This document shows, one piece after another, positions 50,367 to 61,521 of a DNA stretch of 64,000 bases. Below the pieces are notes generated by a model that searched no databases, was not told the DNA's origin, and saw only the letters and a list, made by a program, of their open reading frames with translations. The number at the start of each line of letters is the position of its first letter. Position 1 is the stretch's first letter. Position numbers and translations under genes: made by a program. The stretch comes from Gyromitra esculenta (taxonomy: Eukaryota; Ascomycota; Pezizomycetes; Pezizales; Discinaceae). The stretch lies in the NCBI GenBank assembly GCA_038503075.1, contig JBCAML010000014.1:620001-684000 (forward strand), read 5' to 3'.

Positions 50367-51251
50367 TTTTCGCGTTGGGGTTTTCGCTGGAGGCTGGTAT
50401 GTAGGTGGGACCGTAGTGATCTTTATAGATGGATATGTTAGACAGCTTGGGCTTTTAGCTTGAGATTATTGGAAATATAAGATCGTTTGCGTATATATGA
50501 GCTACTACTAGACTTTGTGACATTAGATATCGAAGTGCCTGTAACCGCTCTATGAAAGCTAGGCTGATCGACAATTTACAAGCGCTCGGACTTGTCTGCC
50601 TGTATAGTGGGGTATAAAATATTCATTGTACGATAAATCTGCTTTTCTGTATCCCCTCTCCATTATCGGTGCCCACGGCCCTTTTCACGGGATGTGTTCT
50701 AATCATGCATGTAGAGGAAGGTCACTTACGCCTACCATCCGTGTGTATCATTAAACGAGCCTATGGATCATTGACAACCTTTTGGGACAGTATTCATGGT
50801 AGTGAGAGAACATCAATAAATCCTAGCGAGACCTTAACCAATCAGAAGTCTAGTTTAATAGAAATAATCGAACTCGTTAGTCCCCAACAACCGGCATTAT
50901 CCTAGTCATGTTGATCTCCTTTCCAAGTGGAAATACCTACAGTCGCACCTTGTTATAGGGGACGTGCATAATTCGTGGGAATTCTTTATTATAGCAAATC
51001 CTTCCTTACGGCAATTCTGGGCAGTGCTAGGGACTCGAAGTTGCACTTAGTTTCCGTTTGTTACTGCAAATTTTCATTATATCAAGGTCGACTGTACCTA
51101 TATAGAACTTCTTAAGATGCGTCTTTGCTAAGCCCAAGTTGTTGAAGCAAGTGATTTGGTAACACTTGATACCTCGCGGGGCATTAAAAGAACGATCAAA
51201 CTTTGATATTCGGCAGCAAGGGGGGAGATTTCTAGATCGGGAAAGATCGTG
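50367..51251. other. Intergenic with a degenerate repeat
   Basis: No convincing gene; a 78-codon frame at 50669-50905 is unsupported. The second copy of the dispersed repeat lies at about 50915-51025. Confidence 0.4.
50915..51025. repeat. Degenerate dispersed repeat, copy 2
   Basis: Same-orientation counterpart of 12680-12800; begins near ttccaagtggaaatacc, continues acagtcgcacctt and ends near cagtgctaggga. Confidence 0.4.
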
Positions 51252-51481
51252 TAGAGTCGTTCCTGGGGGTATGGCGCGCCTGGGGGTATGGTGCAACAAC
51301 GTCACAGCAGCTTTATGTTATAATAGAATTATATCAAAACTTCATGAAATATTATGACCAAGTTGGATTTCCTAGATCTTGTAATCTGGGAGCGTAAAAT
51401 TCTGTGTTTCGGCTCGAGAGTTGTGTGTACCTTGTTTAGTGCCATACCCCCAGGCGCGCTATACCCCTAGGGAGGACTCTA
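51252..51481. mobile_element. Mariner-type MITE with 42-bp inverted ends
   Basis: The left arm (51252-51294) and right arm (51440-51481) are reverse complements with a few mismatches. Each arm contains ggggtatrg-cgcgcct-gggggtatgg, an internal direct duplication of gggggtatgg around a cgcgcc core. The outermost bases are TA on both sides (tagagtc..gactcta), as expected for the TA target of Tc1/mariner elements. The 145-bp interior encodes nothing, so the element is non-autonomous. Confidence 0.6.
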
Positions 51482-52431
51482 ACCTATATATGTATGTTTT
51501 GCAATTTCAGGATACCATCCATATGCAAGATATTTTTCTGCATGCACAGCATTTTGATCCGCAGATCTCATAGAACAGTCGAGCCATTAATAGAGTTTCG
51601 CTAAGTAGAGATTTTAGCACATCAATTTTAGAAGGATAGAGTCAACGTAGTATACACTATTATAAAACGAAGTTGTCAATACCACCGGTACCCTCGAGCT
51701 CATAATTCCACAGCATATACGTTTACTCTGGATGCCGACTTCGAGTTAGTTATTAGCTATCTTAAAAAAACATTCCCTATTGTGAGTCTAAATTATATTC
51801 GTTGTCTAGTTTCTGAGCTATTGCCGCAGTTTTCCATTCAAACACACAATTTCGTCTATAAATGTATTTGTTCCTCGAAACCGAACGGTTTACCTGATGA
51901 CTTTACTCCTACTTCAAACGTACGTGTAATTTAGATTTGGTATATGGGCTGAAAAAACTCAACGGGAGGAGGCAATGCTAGAGTAAGCGTAGGTTTTAGA
52001 GCCTTGCTGAGATGGCGTTATTATAATACTCGTTCAAGTTTCTGCATCTTTATGTATCATAGATTTGCTTGTAGTAATGAATGAGTGATCCAAGTTTCTA
52101 AGCTTGGTGTTTAATACCTTTTGCTTGAGTGGGTCTAGCTAGTTTGGGTGTCCCTCCTATCACGAGGACTTTAAAGAAGCTACGATAGCCGGCATCATCA
52201 ACTAATAGTACCAAATCATCCAAAACGCGTAAATTTCTCTCCTCCCCTCTCCTCATAATCCATCCTCTGTATAACCTTCTCATCGGAAAGCGCACAAACT
52301 TCTTTCATTTTCATCTCGCGATATCAATCTTCTGTATAACCTTTTCGTTGAATTCAGCTGATCACGCTTGATTCTCACCTTCCTCCAGTTTTTACAGTTG
52401 GCTGTACAGTATACATTATTTTACTGTCCAA
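51482..52431. other. Intergenic, AT-rich
   Basis: No gene seen. The stretch next to 52432 contains the promoter of the hypothetical gene there. Confidence 0.4.
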
Positions 52432-53836
52432 ATGGCTTCCCCCATGTCCACTCAATCCTCAATCCCTCATCCTGCTAGCAGGGGTTCAAGTTTTAGCCAA
52501 ATGATCGTGTCTAAAGTTCTCTTACTTATTGAGAAATTTGAGTCTCTGACAAGAACTCATCCCCTGGATGAAACGTCATCCTTCCCGCAGCCCACTTCCA
52601 ACACCCCTCGTACTTCTACGCTTCGCCGTTTTGGTACTTCTGTTCTTAAACGAGCGAGTTTTTTCGCCGAGCAGAAGGCGGATCCACAACCAGAAAAAAC
52701 ACGGCCACCAAAGAGAAGGTTTTTGAAGATTTCCAGAAACCGAGCCAAGAATCATACAAAAGAGAATAAATTGGCAGAAAAGATCAACAGTCATCAGTCT
52801 AGCAATGGTTTTGACTGTGATGGCCCTGCCTCCACCATTGAGAGCAACAATACTCGCATCGATACTGATACTAGCTCAGCATCCACACCGCCAGTTGCAC
52901 GAACCCTTCCCTCTTCGTTCTTTGATCATCTCCTACCACCAAAAGAACAAAAACCAGTCAGAAATAAGTTTGGTTCTCGGAAGAGGTGGGAAAAAAAGAA
53001 TGTCGTACTATCGAGCAAGTCGATACAAGATTTAAGAGGGGATATAAGCCAGAAGGAATCTACTTTTGCTGGAATCAAAAGAAAACCGGTACATCCGAAT
53101 CTATCCGTAGGGGATCTCACAAAAAGGTTCCGAGAGGTAGAGAAGATAGAAATATCTAGAAACCTGAGCTCGAAAGAGGTTGAAAGATCACTCGGGTATT
53201 TTCCGCGTGAGAAGTCGGGCTTAGATGAAGTGGATGGTTCTTTCGGGATTTTATTAGATGGTGATGAAATTGCAGGTCCTGAAAAAAAATATTATAATGA
53301 CGATTGGTTTTATGGTGACTCCTTTTATGATGCACCAATGGAAAGGTTCGCTCCTCCACCCTCCTCCATTTTATCTCGGGTATTAATTATACGTACTCAG
53401 TGATTCAACCAATACTCCTGAACTTACTCTGCCGATGTGTTGGGATAAAAGGTACTTGAGCACTGATTTTAAGTACATGTCTGATGGCACGTTCTCAAAT
53501 TTCGGATACCTCATACGCCGATTAGAATCAGAAGCCGGTTCTCCTAGCTCCGAGTCAGGGGTTGAGGTTCCAGATGCGAACTGCTTTACGGAAACCACTC
53601 AGCTTGATCACGCAACGCCGAAAATGATAAGGGTTTACAGAAAAACCCCGCCTCCACCTGGCTTTTTCAACCCTGAGAGCAAGGGAATTTCGAATGAATC
53701 CGATAGAGAGAAGGGGCTAGAGGAGGATTTTGTTGTCCGGGCATCGTGCCGTGAGAGACCAGAAATCATTAGCCCGAGGCCGAGAAACCATGTGCAGTCA
53801 GCAGTGTTGAGGGGGATGATGTTCAGGTATACTTAA
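52432..53836 (+). CDS. Hypothetical basic protein, two frames
   Basis: I do not recognise it. The first frame (52432-53403, 323 codons) begins MASPMSTQSSIPH and is rich in Ser, Lys, Arg and Pro, with a basic cluster KTRPPKRRFLKISRNRAK (about residues 88-105) that could act as nuclear signal. A short conserved-looking block, TLPSSFFDHLLPPKE, follows. A second frame (about 53387-53836) continues the same style with RRLESEAGSPSSESG, KTPPPPGFFNPESK and a C-terminal RPRNHVQSAVLRGMMF. The two are offset by one base around 53380-53405. A 21-nt gap between a gtatta donor and cagt acceptor is too short for an intron, and longer introns did not keep the phase, so either I missed the splice or a frameshift is present. 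Confidence 0.5.
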
Positions 53837-54695
53837 ACAGGTGGGGAGTTTACGTCAAGAATAAACGCATGTGAAAGACAGCCCTCGGGAAGGGAGTTGT
53901 ATAAAACTCTTTTTGGTATACCCTCCATACTAGGGTTAAAGGTTGAGACTATAACTTATTAATCGTTTCTTGCAGGAAGTACAAAAAAGTATCAAGATTG
54001 CCTATGTTGGATTCAACCATTTGGTTTTAAGGAAGCACTACACGTATTGATGTGATTGCTTTATATGCAAAGTGTTTTGGGGTTGTAACAATGTTACTCT
54101 GTATTAGTATTAGTATTATTAATGTATGTCTTTGGTGTATACATGTAAGCACCTTGCTTTTGTAACATCATTAAATTGTCTTTTGGTTAATGGGATTTGT
54201 AAGTGACTAGTATATTCTTAACTCATAGCACAATGTATTTTTTTCCCTTGAAGAGCTTTCTCACCAATTATTAATCGTAGTACCATATCTCTACCGTTAG
54301 GCGAACTCTATTTAAAAGATGGTGGTTAAAGGCTAGGTATATTTTCTAGGTACTAGAGATCCGTTAGCTAGACCAATAATCGTAGCACGATCATTTAATC
54401 ACCTAGTTTAAAAATACAAGGGCAAAGCAATAGGGATTTGGGAATCATAGAGGCTACACAGGGAATGGTCGATACCCAGTTTACAGGGTAAAAATATTTA
54501 TTCTTGCAGTAGATCGTAAAGATCAAGGGGATACTGTAAAAAAAGATAACACAGTATAGAAAACTAGTGTAGCGCTTCTTGGCATTATTACATGTAATGA
54601 ACACATTGCCCCCTCAAAATAACGCCAAAAAAGACTTTTGATTGTGCATGAAAGCGAAATCAAGTGAATATTTTTCATTACTATCCCTTAACCCC
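53837..54695. other. Intergenic, AT-rich
   Basis: Region between the hypothetical gene and the RSA4 stop. Contains tattagtattagtattattaat near 54100. No gene seen. Confidence 0.4.
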
Positions 54696-56434
54696 TCAGT
54701 ACTTCCATAACCGTACCGCCTAAACCCACCATCAGTATACATTTCAGGGAATTTCTAAGGTTTGGTGAAGTGATTACCTTATCTTTCCCGCCACTCGCGA
54801 CCTTTTTTCCGTCGGGACTCCAGTCAACCGCGAATACTTCATCTTGATGGCCTGGAAGATCTGTATGTAGCTTTCCGGTCTTAACGTCCCATACTTTCAG
54901 TGTCGTATCCTTTGAAGAGGATACAAGGAGTCGGGAGTCGGCTGAGAAACAGCATTGGTAGACAGGTGCTACGTGCCCACGAAGAGAGAAAACGAATCTG
55001 AATTAGAGGTTAGAATCGATTGATGGTTTGGACGTTCTCTAGGGTGATAACCTACTTTCCGTCCCATGCGTTCCAGAGCTTGACGTGGTTATCAAACGAC
55101 GCCGATGCAATTAACCTTCCATCTGGTGAGAAAGTGACATGGTTTACTAGTTTTTGATGTCCAAGTAACCTCGCAACCGGTTTCGTCCCCTTTGTTGGCT
55201 CCCAGAGATACATGGTAAAGTCATCACTCGCCGTGACTAACCTCTCAACCAGTTCTCCGCCAATAGTGGCGGCATTCTCATACCGCTCCTTTGCCTTTGC
55301 TGTCTTCTCTCCATCCGTGGCAGGTACTTTACCTGTATGGTCATGATATGCAGTCCTCAATACGAAGTCCGTTGAAAGCGCTAGATGATTCACCCAGTGT
55401 GCATGTGCATTTAGAGAATGCAGCATCCTCCCAGCTTTGCTGTCCCATATCTTAATAGTCTTATCTTGGCTCGCAGAATAGATCCACCCAGTCCCTCCCC
55501 ACTTTACACAAGTAACCGAAGCCGAATGCCCCGAAAGAGTCATTTCCACTCGCCGAAGCGCAGCATTCCACACTCGGATCGTCTGGTCCTTCGAGGAAGA
55601 GGCAAAACGGTGGCCAGTGGCAGGATCTGACTGAAGGTGGAATGGCTCCCAGGAAAGGCCAGTAACCCATTTAGTATGGCCCTTCATCGCGTCGCCAAGT
55701 GCTTTCCCGGTCTTGGGATCCCAGAGACGGACGTTGTTATCCATGCTTCCGGTAGCAATATACTTTGCGTCTGGACTCCAGCCTACTGCGAGTACCCAGG
55801 ATTTGTGGCCCTTGAGCGTATGCATAGGGGTTTCTGTATCACAATCCCATATCCTCGCAGTGCCGTCGCCAGAACCAGTGACCATGCGTGCTGAAGATGC
55901 GGGGGAGAATTGTGTGGCTAAGATTGCCTCACCGTGGCCAGCGATTGCTGCCGAACAGCGTGAGACGGCGCGGACGCGAAAGACGGCTTGAGGAGTGTAG
56001 ATGAGGGTTAAGACATCTTCAGTGGTTTTGTGGCCAGGCTTAAGGACAGAGGTCCAGAGGTCTGTGTTTATGTCGATTATGGGAGAATCGGCGTTCGTGA
56101 GAGAGGTGAGGAGTGAGAAGGTATAGGGCACACGGTCCTCTTCCTGCCCAGACTATTAACGGATGCCTATCTATATCGGATATATGAAGGAGCTGCGACA
56201 ACGCATTCTTACAGTTCCAAGTAATTTGTTAACTAGTAAATCCAATTGTTGCGCTGTCGTATTCCCAGGAATATGAAGCTCTCCTCCGAGTTGGGTTCCT
56301 GTATCCGCCGCCTGGAGGTGAACGACCACATTTGGGACATGCTCGGGAACAAGATCAATCTTTTGCTGCGCCTGAGCTATTTTGGACTCGGCGAGCTTCT
56401 GGCGTTTGCTTTTTGGGGGTAGAACGGTGGCCAT
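54696..56434 (-). CDS. RSA4: Ribosome assembly protein Rsa4/Notchless (WD40)
   Basis: Four exons (56434-56213, 56143-55056, 54997-54778, 54719-54696) give 517 residues; yeast Rsa4 has 515. Rsa4 sits on the pre-60S particle in the nucleus and is pulled off by the AAA ATPase Rea1/Mdn1, which binds its N-terminal domain. Seen: an N-terminal NLE ubiquitin-like domain (VVVHLQAADTGTQLGGEL), then eight WD40 repeats, with clear examples such as GDGTARIWDCDT, SMDNNVRLWDPKTGK, SSKDQTIRVWN, SQDKTIKIWDSKAGR and SFDNHVKLWNAWDGK. The last exon encodes only AVRLWKY and the stop and closes the final blade; without it the propeller would lack its last strand. Start chosen at 56434 (MATVLPPKSKRQKL), since an upstream in-frame ATG adds atypical residues. 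Confidence 0.96.
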
Positions 56435-56775
56435 TGTGGATGTGCAGAGATATCTGGAGAAGTTTCGTTTGGTGGGGTGGATTTTCAAGTGGCCGTTTGC
56501 TATTATTTTTTCGAGTCACGTGGGCGGAGCCGCGGACTTGGCGGGGAGGCGCGACATCGGGCATCACTCGCGCCCAGATAGTGAGACAATCATGAAAACC
56601 TCCCAAGGCAAAAAGGGGGCAAAGAGGTGGAGAGTAGCCATGAGCTATATGCATATGATGACCGGTGATAAGAGGAAGTTGTAAATGAATCAGGAACGAG
56701 CAAACAGATAGTGAACAGAAACTCCATAGAAGGAAGACCTAAAGACACTTCTTGTATTTGATACCCAACCCAGTA

Positions 56776-57113
56776 ACAAAAAACCTGAGTATACAGTAGC
56801 GAGGGTATATCAATTCCCGTCTACCTACGGTGATCTGGTACCCAATCCAGTCACCCAAGTGCCAGGGGATCAAGGCCTGGTCACCCTACATGTGTACCAC
56901 TGTGCCGAGCCAAGTGACCAACCGACGAGGCTCAGGCAACAGTCCCACCAGGAGGTGGTGCACTGACCTAGCAATAACCGATGGCTGGCACAGGATTCGA
57001 ACCTGGCAGCACGCCTTCATCGGGGTCTATTATTAGACTAACACCAATCCCACTAAACCATTGGAGCTCCCCACACACTTTCTGTACCGGGGAGTGGATG
57101 ATAAAGATAAAAC
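56776..57113 (-). mobile_element. tRNA-derived SINE, copy 2
   Basis: Nearly identical to copy 1 (43755-44078), including the B box ggttcgaatcc on the minus strand (about 57002-56992). It differs by a few substitutions and a small insertion in the anticodon-arm-like part (tattattagac versus taatagac). The tail abuts aacaaaaaacc. A 68-codon plus-strand frame inside is not a gene. Confidence 0.7.
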
Positions 57114-57540
57114 ACGAACTCTATCGTCTGAACCTATCCGCCTTCCCCTCCGCGCTCTAGATAGCATCTGTTACATACGATCGAAGTCTTTAAAATACCC
57201 GACATCTATCAAAGTGGATAAATAGACAGACTCAGCTTTCGACAAACCTCCCGCCGTACATCGTCTTGTAGCTCTGTAGGAAGAGGAGCCCGAGACCCAT
57301 CACTATTCAATACATGTAACTTCTAGCTTTTGATAATCTCGCTATTAAGATAGGCGAAATGAGATACACAAGTGCATGCACATGCAGTCTCGTCATTAGA
57401 TCTAAGTTGTTAGGTTTGTATGTGTATATGCCCGAAAAGCCTTACTCCACAATCTCCACTAACTACATGTATTTATTAAGACTCTCAATATCTCTATACT
57501 CCACTTATCGATATCATCTTCCACTTGAACTGCATAAACT
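57114..57540. other. Intergenic
   Basis: No gene or repeat recognised. Confidence 0.4.
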
Positions 57541-57834
57541 CTATAAACGTGTGTTCTCATGAATTATTTCGACTTGGGTTTGAATCCGGCTTACTGCATC
57601 ACGAGTAGGGGCCATGCACTTTTCAAGTTTGCGAGCTGAAGCGTACGATGGGAGAACCATGTTGAACTGGATCCACTGACTATAATTGTCCAATTCATTA
57701 AGTTCGAAATCGACATGTTCCCTGAAAGAGTCCTTATTTATCCTGAGGGTTTCCCAGGCTGTGGCGATTCTGCTGTTGTAAGCTGCAATGTGGGCAATTG
57801 GTTGAATGGAGGCCATTGTGGAAGCCATCCCCAT
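57541..57834 (-). CDS. Small hypothetical protein
   Basis: 97 codons with ordinary protein composition, predicted mostly helical (IAAYNSRIATAWETLRINKD, then ELNELDNYSQWIQFNMVLP, DAVSRIQTQVEIIHENTRL). No domain recognised. It may be a real small gene or the remaining exon of a larger lost gene; no splice partner was found. Confidence 0.35.
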   Translation of the reverse strand: MGMASTMASIQPIAHIAAYNSRIATAWETLRINKDSFREHVDFELNELDNYSQWIQFNMVLPSYASARKLEKCMAPTRDAVSRIQTQVEIIHENTRL

Positions 57835-58132
57835 CTTTGGATTGTGTGTTTATATTGGTGGTAGAGAAGATACGGAATGGGACTTTATTTATAATCGATG
57901 GGCTAGATGAAATGTGCGGCGGTATAAGAGCCAACGGCGTTAGAATAGAAATTAAAGTTTTTCTAGTGATAGAATATAACTTACCACACCAACCTTTGGT
58001 TGGCGAATAAGAGCTAGCATTATAAGAAGAAACTCAAGTTCTTTTCGCCACGAATATCAATTGATTAATAATAACTTGAATCTCGACAACATTCATCAGT
58101 ACTAGCCCCTAGAACCCACATCCAACTTTCAT
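57835..58132. other. Intergenic
   Basis: 3' flank of the armadillo gene and upstream sequence of the small hypothetical frame; nothing else seen. Confidence 0.4.
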
Positions 58133-60308
58133 CTACTCCCTCACCTCCACTACCACCTTTCCTCCTTCCCTTTTCTCTACGAGCGCCACAAGCAGCTCTT
58201 CAATCCTATCCTCAACTTCATTATCCAGTTTCTTCTTCACTTCCGACACCAATATCATTGCATTATCTAAATCTTTCCCTTCCAATCCCCTCAGCACCTT
58301 CTCTTCCGCCTCTTCACATTCTCTCCACACCTCCTCTGCCGCACCCCTCACCATAAGCGCAAGCGCAAATAGACCCTCGGAGCGAACGACAGGCCATTTA
58401 TCCTGCAAGAGCATGTCCCAAAGTGGACGCGCAATAGCATGAGAATAGAGGATGGCCTCAAGACCAGGATGAGTAGGCTTAGATGAAGGCGTAGGAGACG
58501 AATTGAGGGCGCGGAGAACGGCAGCGATAGTACGCGCGATCTCTGTCTTGGTTGGTAGCTCCTCCGCCACGTCATAGATGCGAAGGAACTCAGAGAGGAG
58601 GGTTTTCGCGGTTAAGGAGGATGTCTGAAGTAGAAACCTCACGTTGTCGACTATTTGTATGAGTGAGTGATAACTGGTGACGCTCGGTAGGGGGGAAAAA
58701 AAGGAAACTTACGACAATTAACACAAACCAGCCTTCCCAACCCAACTGCTGAATACCACACTTGCCCAACCCCGACTCCATTCATTGTCAACATCACCTT
58801 AACCACTTCCAACGCTCCATCGGCGCCAAGAACTTCTTTATTACCCTTCGCAATCGCCAAATTCTTTAATACTCCCGTCGCAGCATGCAGCACCCCAACC
58901 GCCATAGCGCCCTTGCCGGCACCTTTCTTCTTCTCTTCTTCTCCAGCGGGTTCTTCCCTCTTTCGTCGCCCCTCTTCAACCACATCGTTATACTTTTTAA
59001 CAGTACGCCAGACGATGTTAAACAGCTCTTTATGAACACCATACTCGCGAGCCAGCGCTCCACAGACCCCATCGCTGCGTCCTACGTTTCCGAGAATCAA
59101 GCAAGCCGTAACAACAAGATCAACCTTCTTCTCGTCTTCCTCGTTGAGCCAGGAGCGTACCCGTGCTATGAGTGCGCTAGAGAGAGGATAGGCAGATAAG
59201 AAGTTATCCTGAGAGGAGACATCGCCGATATTCTCGACGAGGGCGTTGCGTGCGTAGGTGATGAGCTGTTCGTCTTGCTTTTCAGAGTCGGAGTCGGAAT
59301 TCAGGGTGTAGGAGGATTCGAGGAGGTCCAGGGTCTGAGGAACGAGGTCGGAGGTTATGAGTTCCATTTGGAAGGACTGGGTTGAGAGGAGTGCAGAAAG
59401 GATCGTGAGGAGGGTAAGGTGGTCGTCAAATGCGCGGTGTGAGGAGGAGGCGAGGGCGATTAGAGTGGGGAGGCAAGAGAGAGGGCAGGAGGATTTGCCG
59501 GCATCTGTAGCATGTTAGTGGGGTGGGCCTGGTGGAGGGAAAGATTTGTGTACCGTGGGAAAGTAATGTCTCGAGGATGCGTCCAAGGTAATCGAGCTCT
59601 TGGTCTTCGTTTTCTAGGAAATCTTCACGACTAATGACCTCCAGGATTGATGGGCAAGCGCCATCAGATATCGCTTTCAGCTGGGAGGGCTCTCTTGAGG
59701 AGTCAGTCTTATATCCTGATGCAGAGGCATTGTTCACAAACCATGGTCCAGACAGATATTGTAGAGAACTACTGCTGCAACTGTTGATAAACCCGGATTC
59801 TTGATAGACCGAATCACAGATTTGAGAGAATCCGGATGATCAATGACACGCTGCCTGTTTGCATCTACAATAGCGAATTAGAATACGTTGACGATAAATA
59901 GTAAGGAGAAACACATACCATTATCCGCACACGAATTCCCAATAAGTCGAAGACAGTGAATCCCAAGTTTCTGGTCCTTAGAGGGGCCAGAAAGGACATC
60001 TTGAAAAAAGCCAACAATTCCCGATTCCCCAAGCGGTGTACGCCAATCCTCTATAACCCACCTTCGATTAGCTATCCAGTAGCTCTTCAAATACCCCCTA
60101 CAGCCACCACCAGAGGAAGCCACAGAGTGAATCCCAAACCTTCACGGCTAGTATCTGCACATATCTTCGCAGCCTCTGCCAACTCAGCCTCGCCCCCACC
60201 TTCCTTCAACTCCTTCAAAACCTCCAACACCGAAACCAACACCTCCGAAGTCCTGCCTTCAGCCTTAAAAACCGCCTCAAGGGAACCCACAGAATTCGGT
60301 AACGCCAT
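58133..60308 (-). CDS. Armadillo-repeat protein resembling SmgGDS (RAP1GDS1)
   Basis: Six exons (60308-60140, 60050-59919, 59864-59742, 59691-59554, 59504-58713, 58650-58133) give 623 residues. SmgGDS proteins bind small GTPases with polybasic tails and act as exchange factor or chaperone; what the fungal version does is less clear. Seen: helical repeats throughout, with landmark segments TPLGESGIVGFFQDVL, IHCLRLIGNSCADNDANRQRV, VLYNICLDHEPSQLKA (spanning a 50-nt intron at 59692-59741), VDLVVTACLILGNVGRSD, GVLKNLAIAKGNKEVLG and a last armadillo pair ending in a charged helix (RIEELLVALVEKREGGK). A lysine/glutamate-rich loop sits near residues 390-410. Splicing out the 50-nt intron is essential, because otherwise a stop follows LDHGL. 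The GDS assignment is from pattern memory, so I keep no gene symbol. Confidence 0.8.
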
Positions 60309-60665
60309 TATCCAATCTCGCTATTCCCTATCTCGCACCGAGAGAATCGCAGAGACTAATCTTTGGGGATAGAAAAAGAAAAAAACAACAGCAGCAATTC
60401 AAATGGCGGGGTAGAACAGCCAGCAAGCACAAGCGGTGGTGTTAATAGGTACCGCCAGCGCACGGACCCCTATAGATACCCATGCAGTTTAGTTGGCTGC
60501 AACTGCAAGGGCCACCTCTCTCCTAAGAAACAACCTTCCCTCCCGCCTCACTCTCCTTTAGATACAACCCTCGAGAAAAAAAAACCCACACCGACCGCTA
60601 CCACTACCAACCCCACGCTCTTTTTTTCGCAATACTGTTTTTTTTTGCTGCACACAAATATAGCA
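60309..60665. promoter_or_regulatory. Divergent promoter region of the armadillo gene and DPM3
   Basis: 357 bp between divergent start codons, with pyrimidine-rich and poly-T tracts close to the DPM3 ATG (tttttttcgc, tgttttttttt). No specific factor site is identified. Confidence 0.35.
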
Positions 60666-61157
60666 ATGACGCGCGCTATCGAGACTATTTCTGCTGGACT
60701 GCTATTGAGCTCTGTTTGTTTTCCCTCTCTTCACCCCCCCTGGACAGTGGCTGTAGCTGTAGCTAACGGAGGAATTATTTAGCTCTACCTCGCGGCGTTC
60801 CTTGGGTTGATACCGTTCCCTGCGAAGATCCAGGACGAGATTATCCCGGTTGTATGTGTTATACCCAGTTCTGCTGTATCGCTGCCTGTGCTAATGCGGT
60901 TCTTTGGGGGAATAGCTTCCGTTCTGGGCGCTTGTTTCGTTCGGCGCATATCTATTGTTTTCGCTGGGGTGGGGGATTTTCACGTTTAAAGATAGAGAGG
61001 ACGCGTATGTTGAGCTTGTTAAGGTATGTGGTTTTGTTTTTTTTCCTGGCGCGGTGCTGTGTGTGGGTTTGGTTTGGTTGCTGATGGGGTTGGGGGGCTG
61101 TAGGAGATTGATCAAGCGAAGAAGGAGCTGCGCTTGAAGGGAGTTGATGTGGATTAA
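60666..61157 (+). CDS. DPM3: Dolichol-phosphate mannosyltransferase subunit 3
   Basis: A 92-residue protein in four small exons (60666-60713, 60783-60851, 60916-61023, 61104-61157), the same length as the human protein. DPM3 is the ER-membrane subunit that tethers the catalytic DPM1, making dolichol-phosphate mannose for N-glycans, O-mannose and GPI anchors. Seen: two hydrophobic segments at the N-terminus (ETISAGLLLSSLYLAAFLGL and the LPFWALVSFGAYLLFSLGW region), the family signature IQDEIIPVLPFWALVSFGAY (split by an intron) and GWGIFTFKDREDAY, and a C-terminal helix EIDQAKKELRLKGVDVD that binds DPM1. All three introns are phase 0 and the exons join exactly. It is missed when reading single frames because no exon exceeds 108 nt. 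Confidence 0.95.
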
Positions 61158-61521
61158 ACTACGGATGAGATTTGGAGGAGGAGGAGGAGGGTGCTTTGGG
61201 TGTGTTTACTGCTGAATAGCGATAGTGGTTCCTTAATAGCATATGGAAAAATGTGGTGCATTGCAGGCCATGCGACGGGTGGGTGGCGGTGGTTCTATAC
61301 CAAGACTAAAATGCTGGGAAAAGACTTGGAGCGACTGATAGAGCGAAAATGCAAATAATTCAATGCGCGACTACAGATAGGCTACTGTGTGAAAAATAGT
61401 ACCTGAGATGTATATTGTAAAACACTTATCCTAAGACGCTCAACAGATCGCACCACGTGTCCGCTATCCCCCATCTATGCTATATTATCATACCATTATA
61501 CCAGAGCCCATAAACAAAAAT
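61158..61521. other. Intergenic between convergent DPM3 and PHS1
   Basis: About 360 bp of shared 3' flank; nothing else seen. Confidence 0.45.

Noticed and set aside
59956..60372. 138-codon plus-strand frame
   Set aside because: Antisense shadow over exons 1-2 of the armadillo gene.
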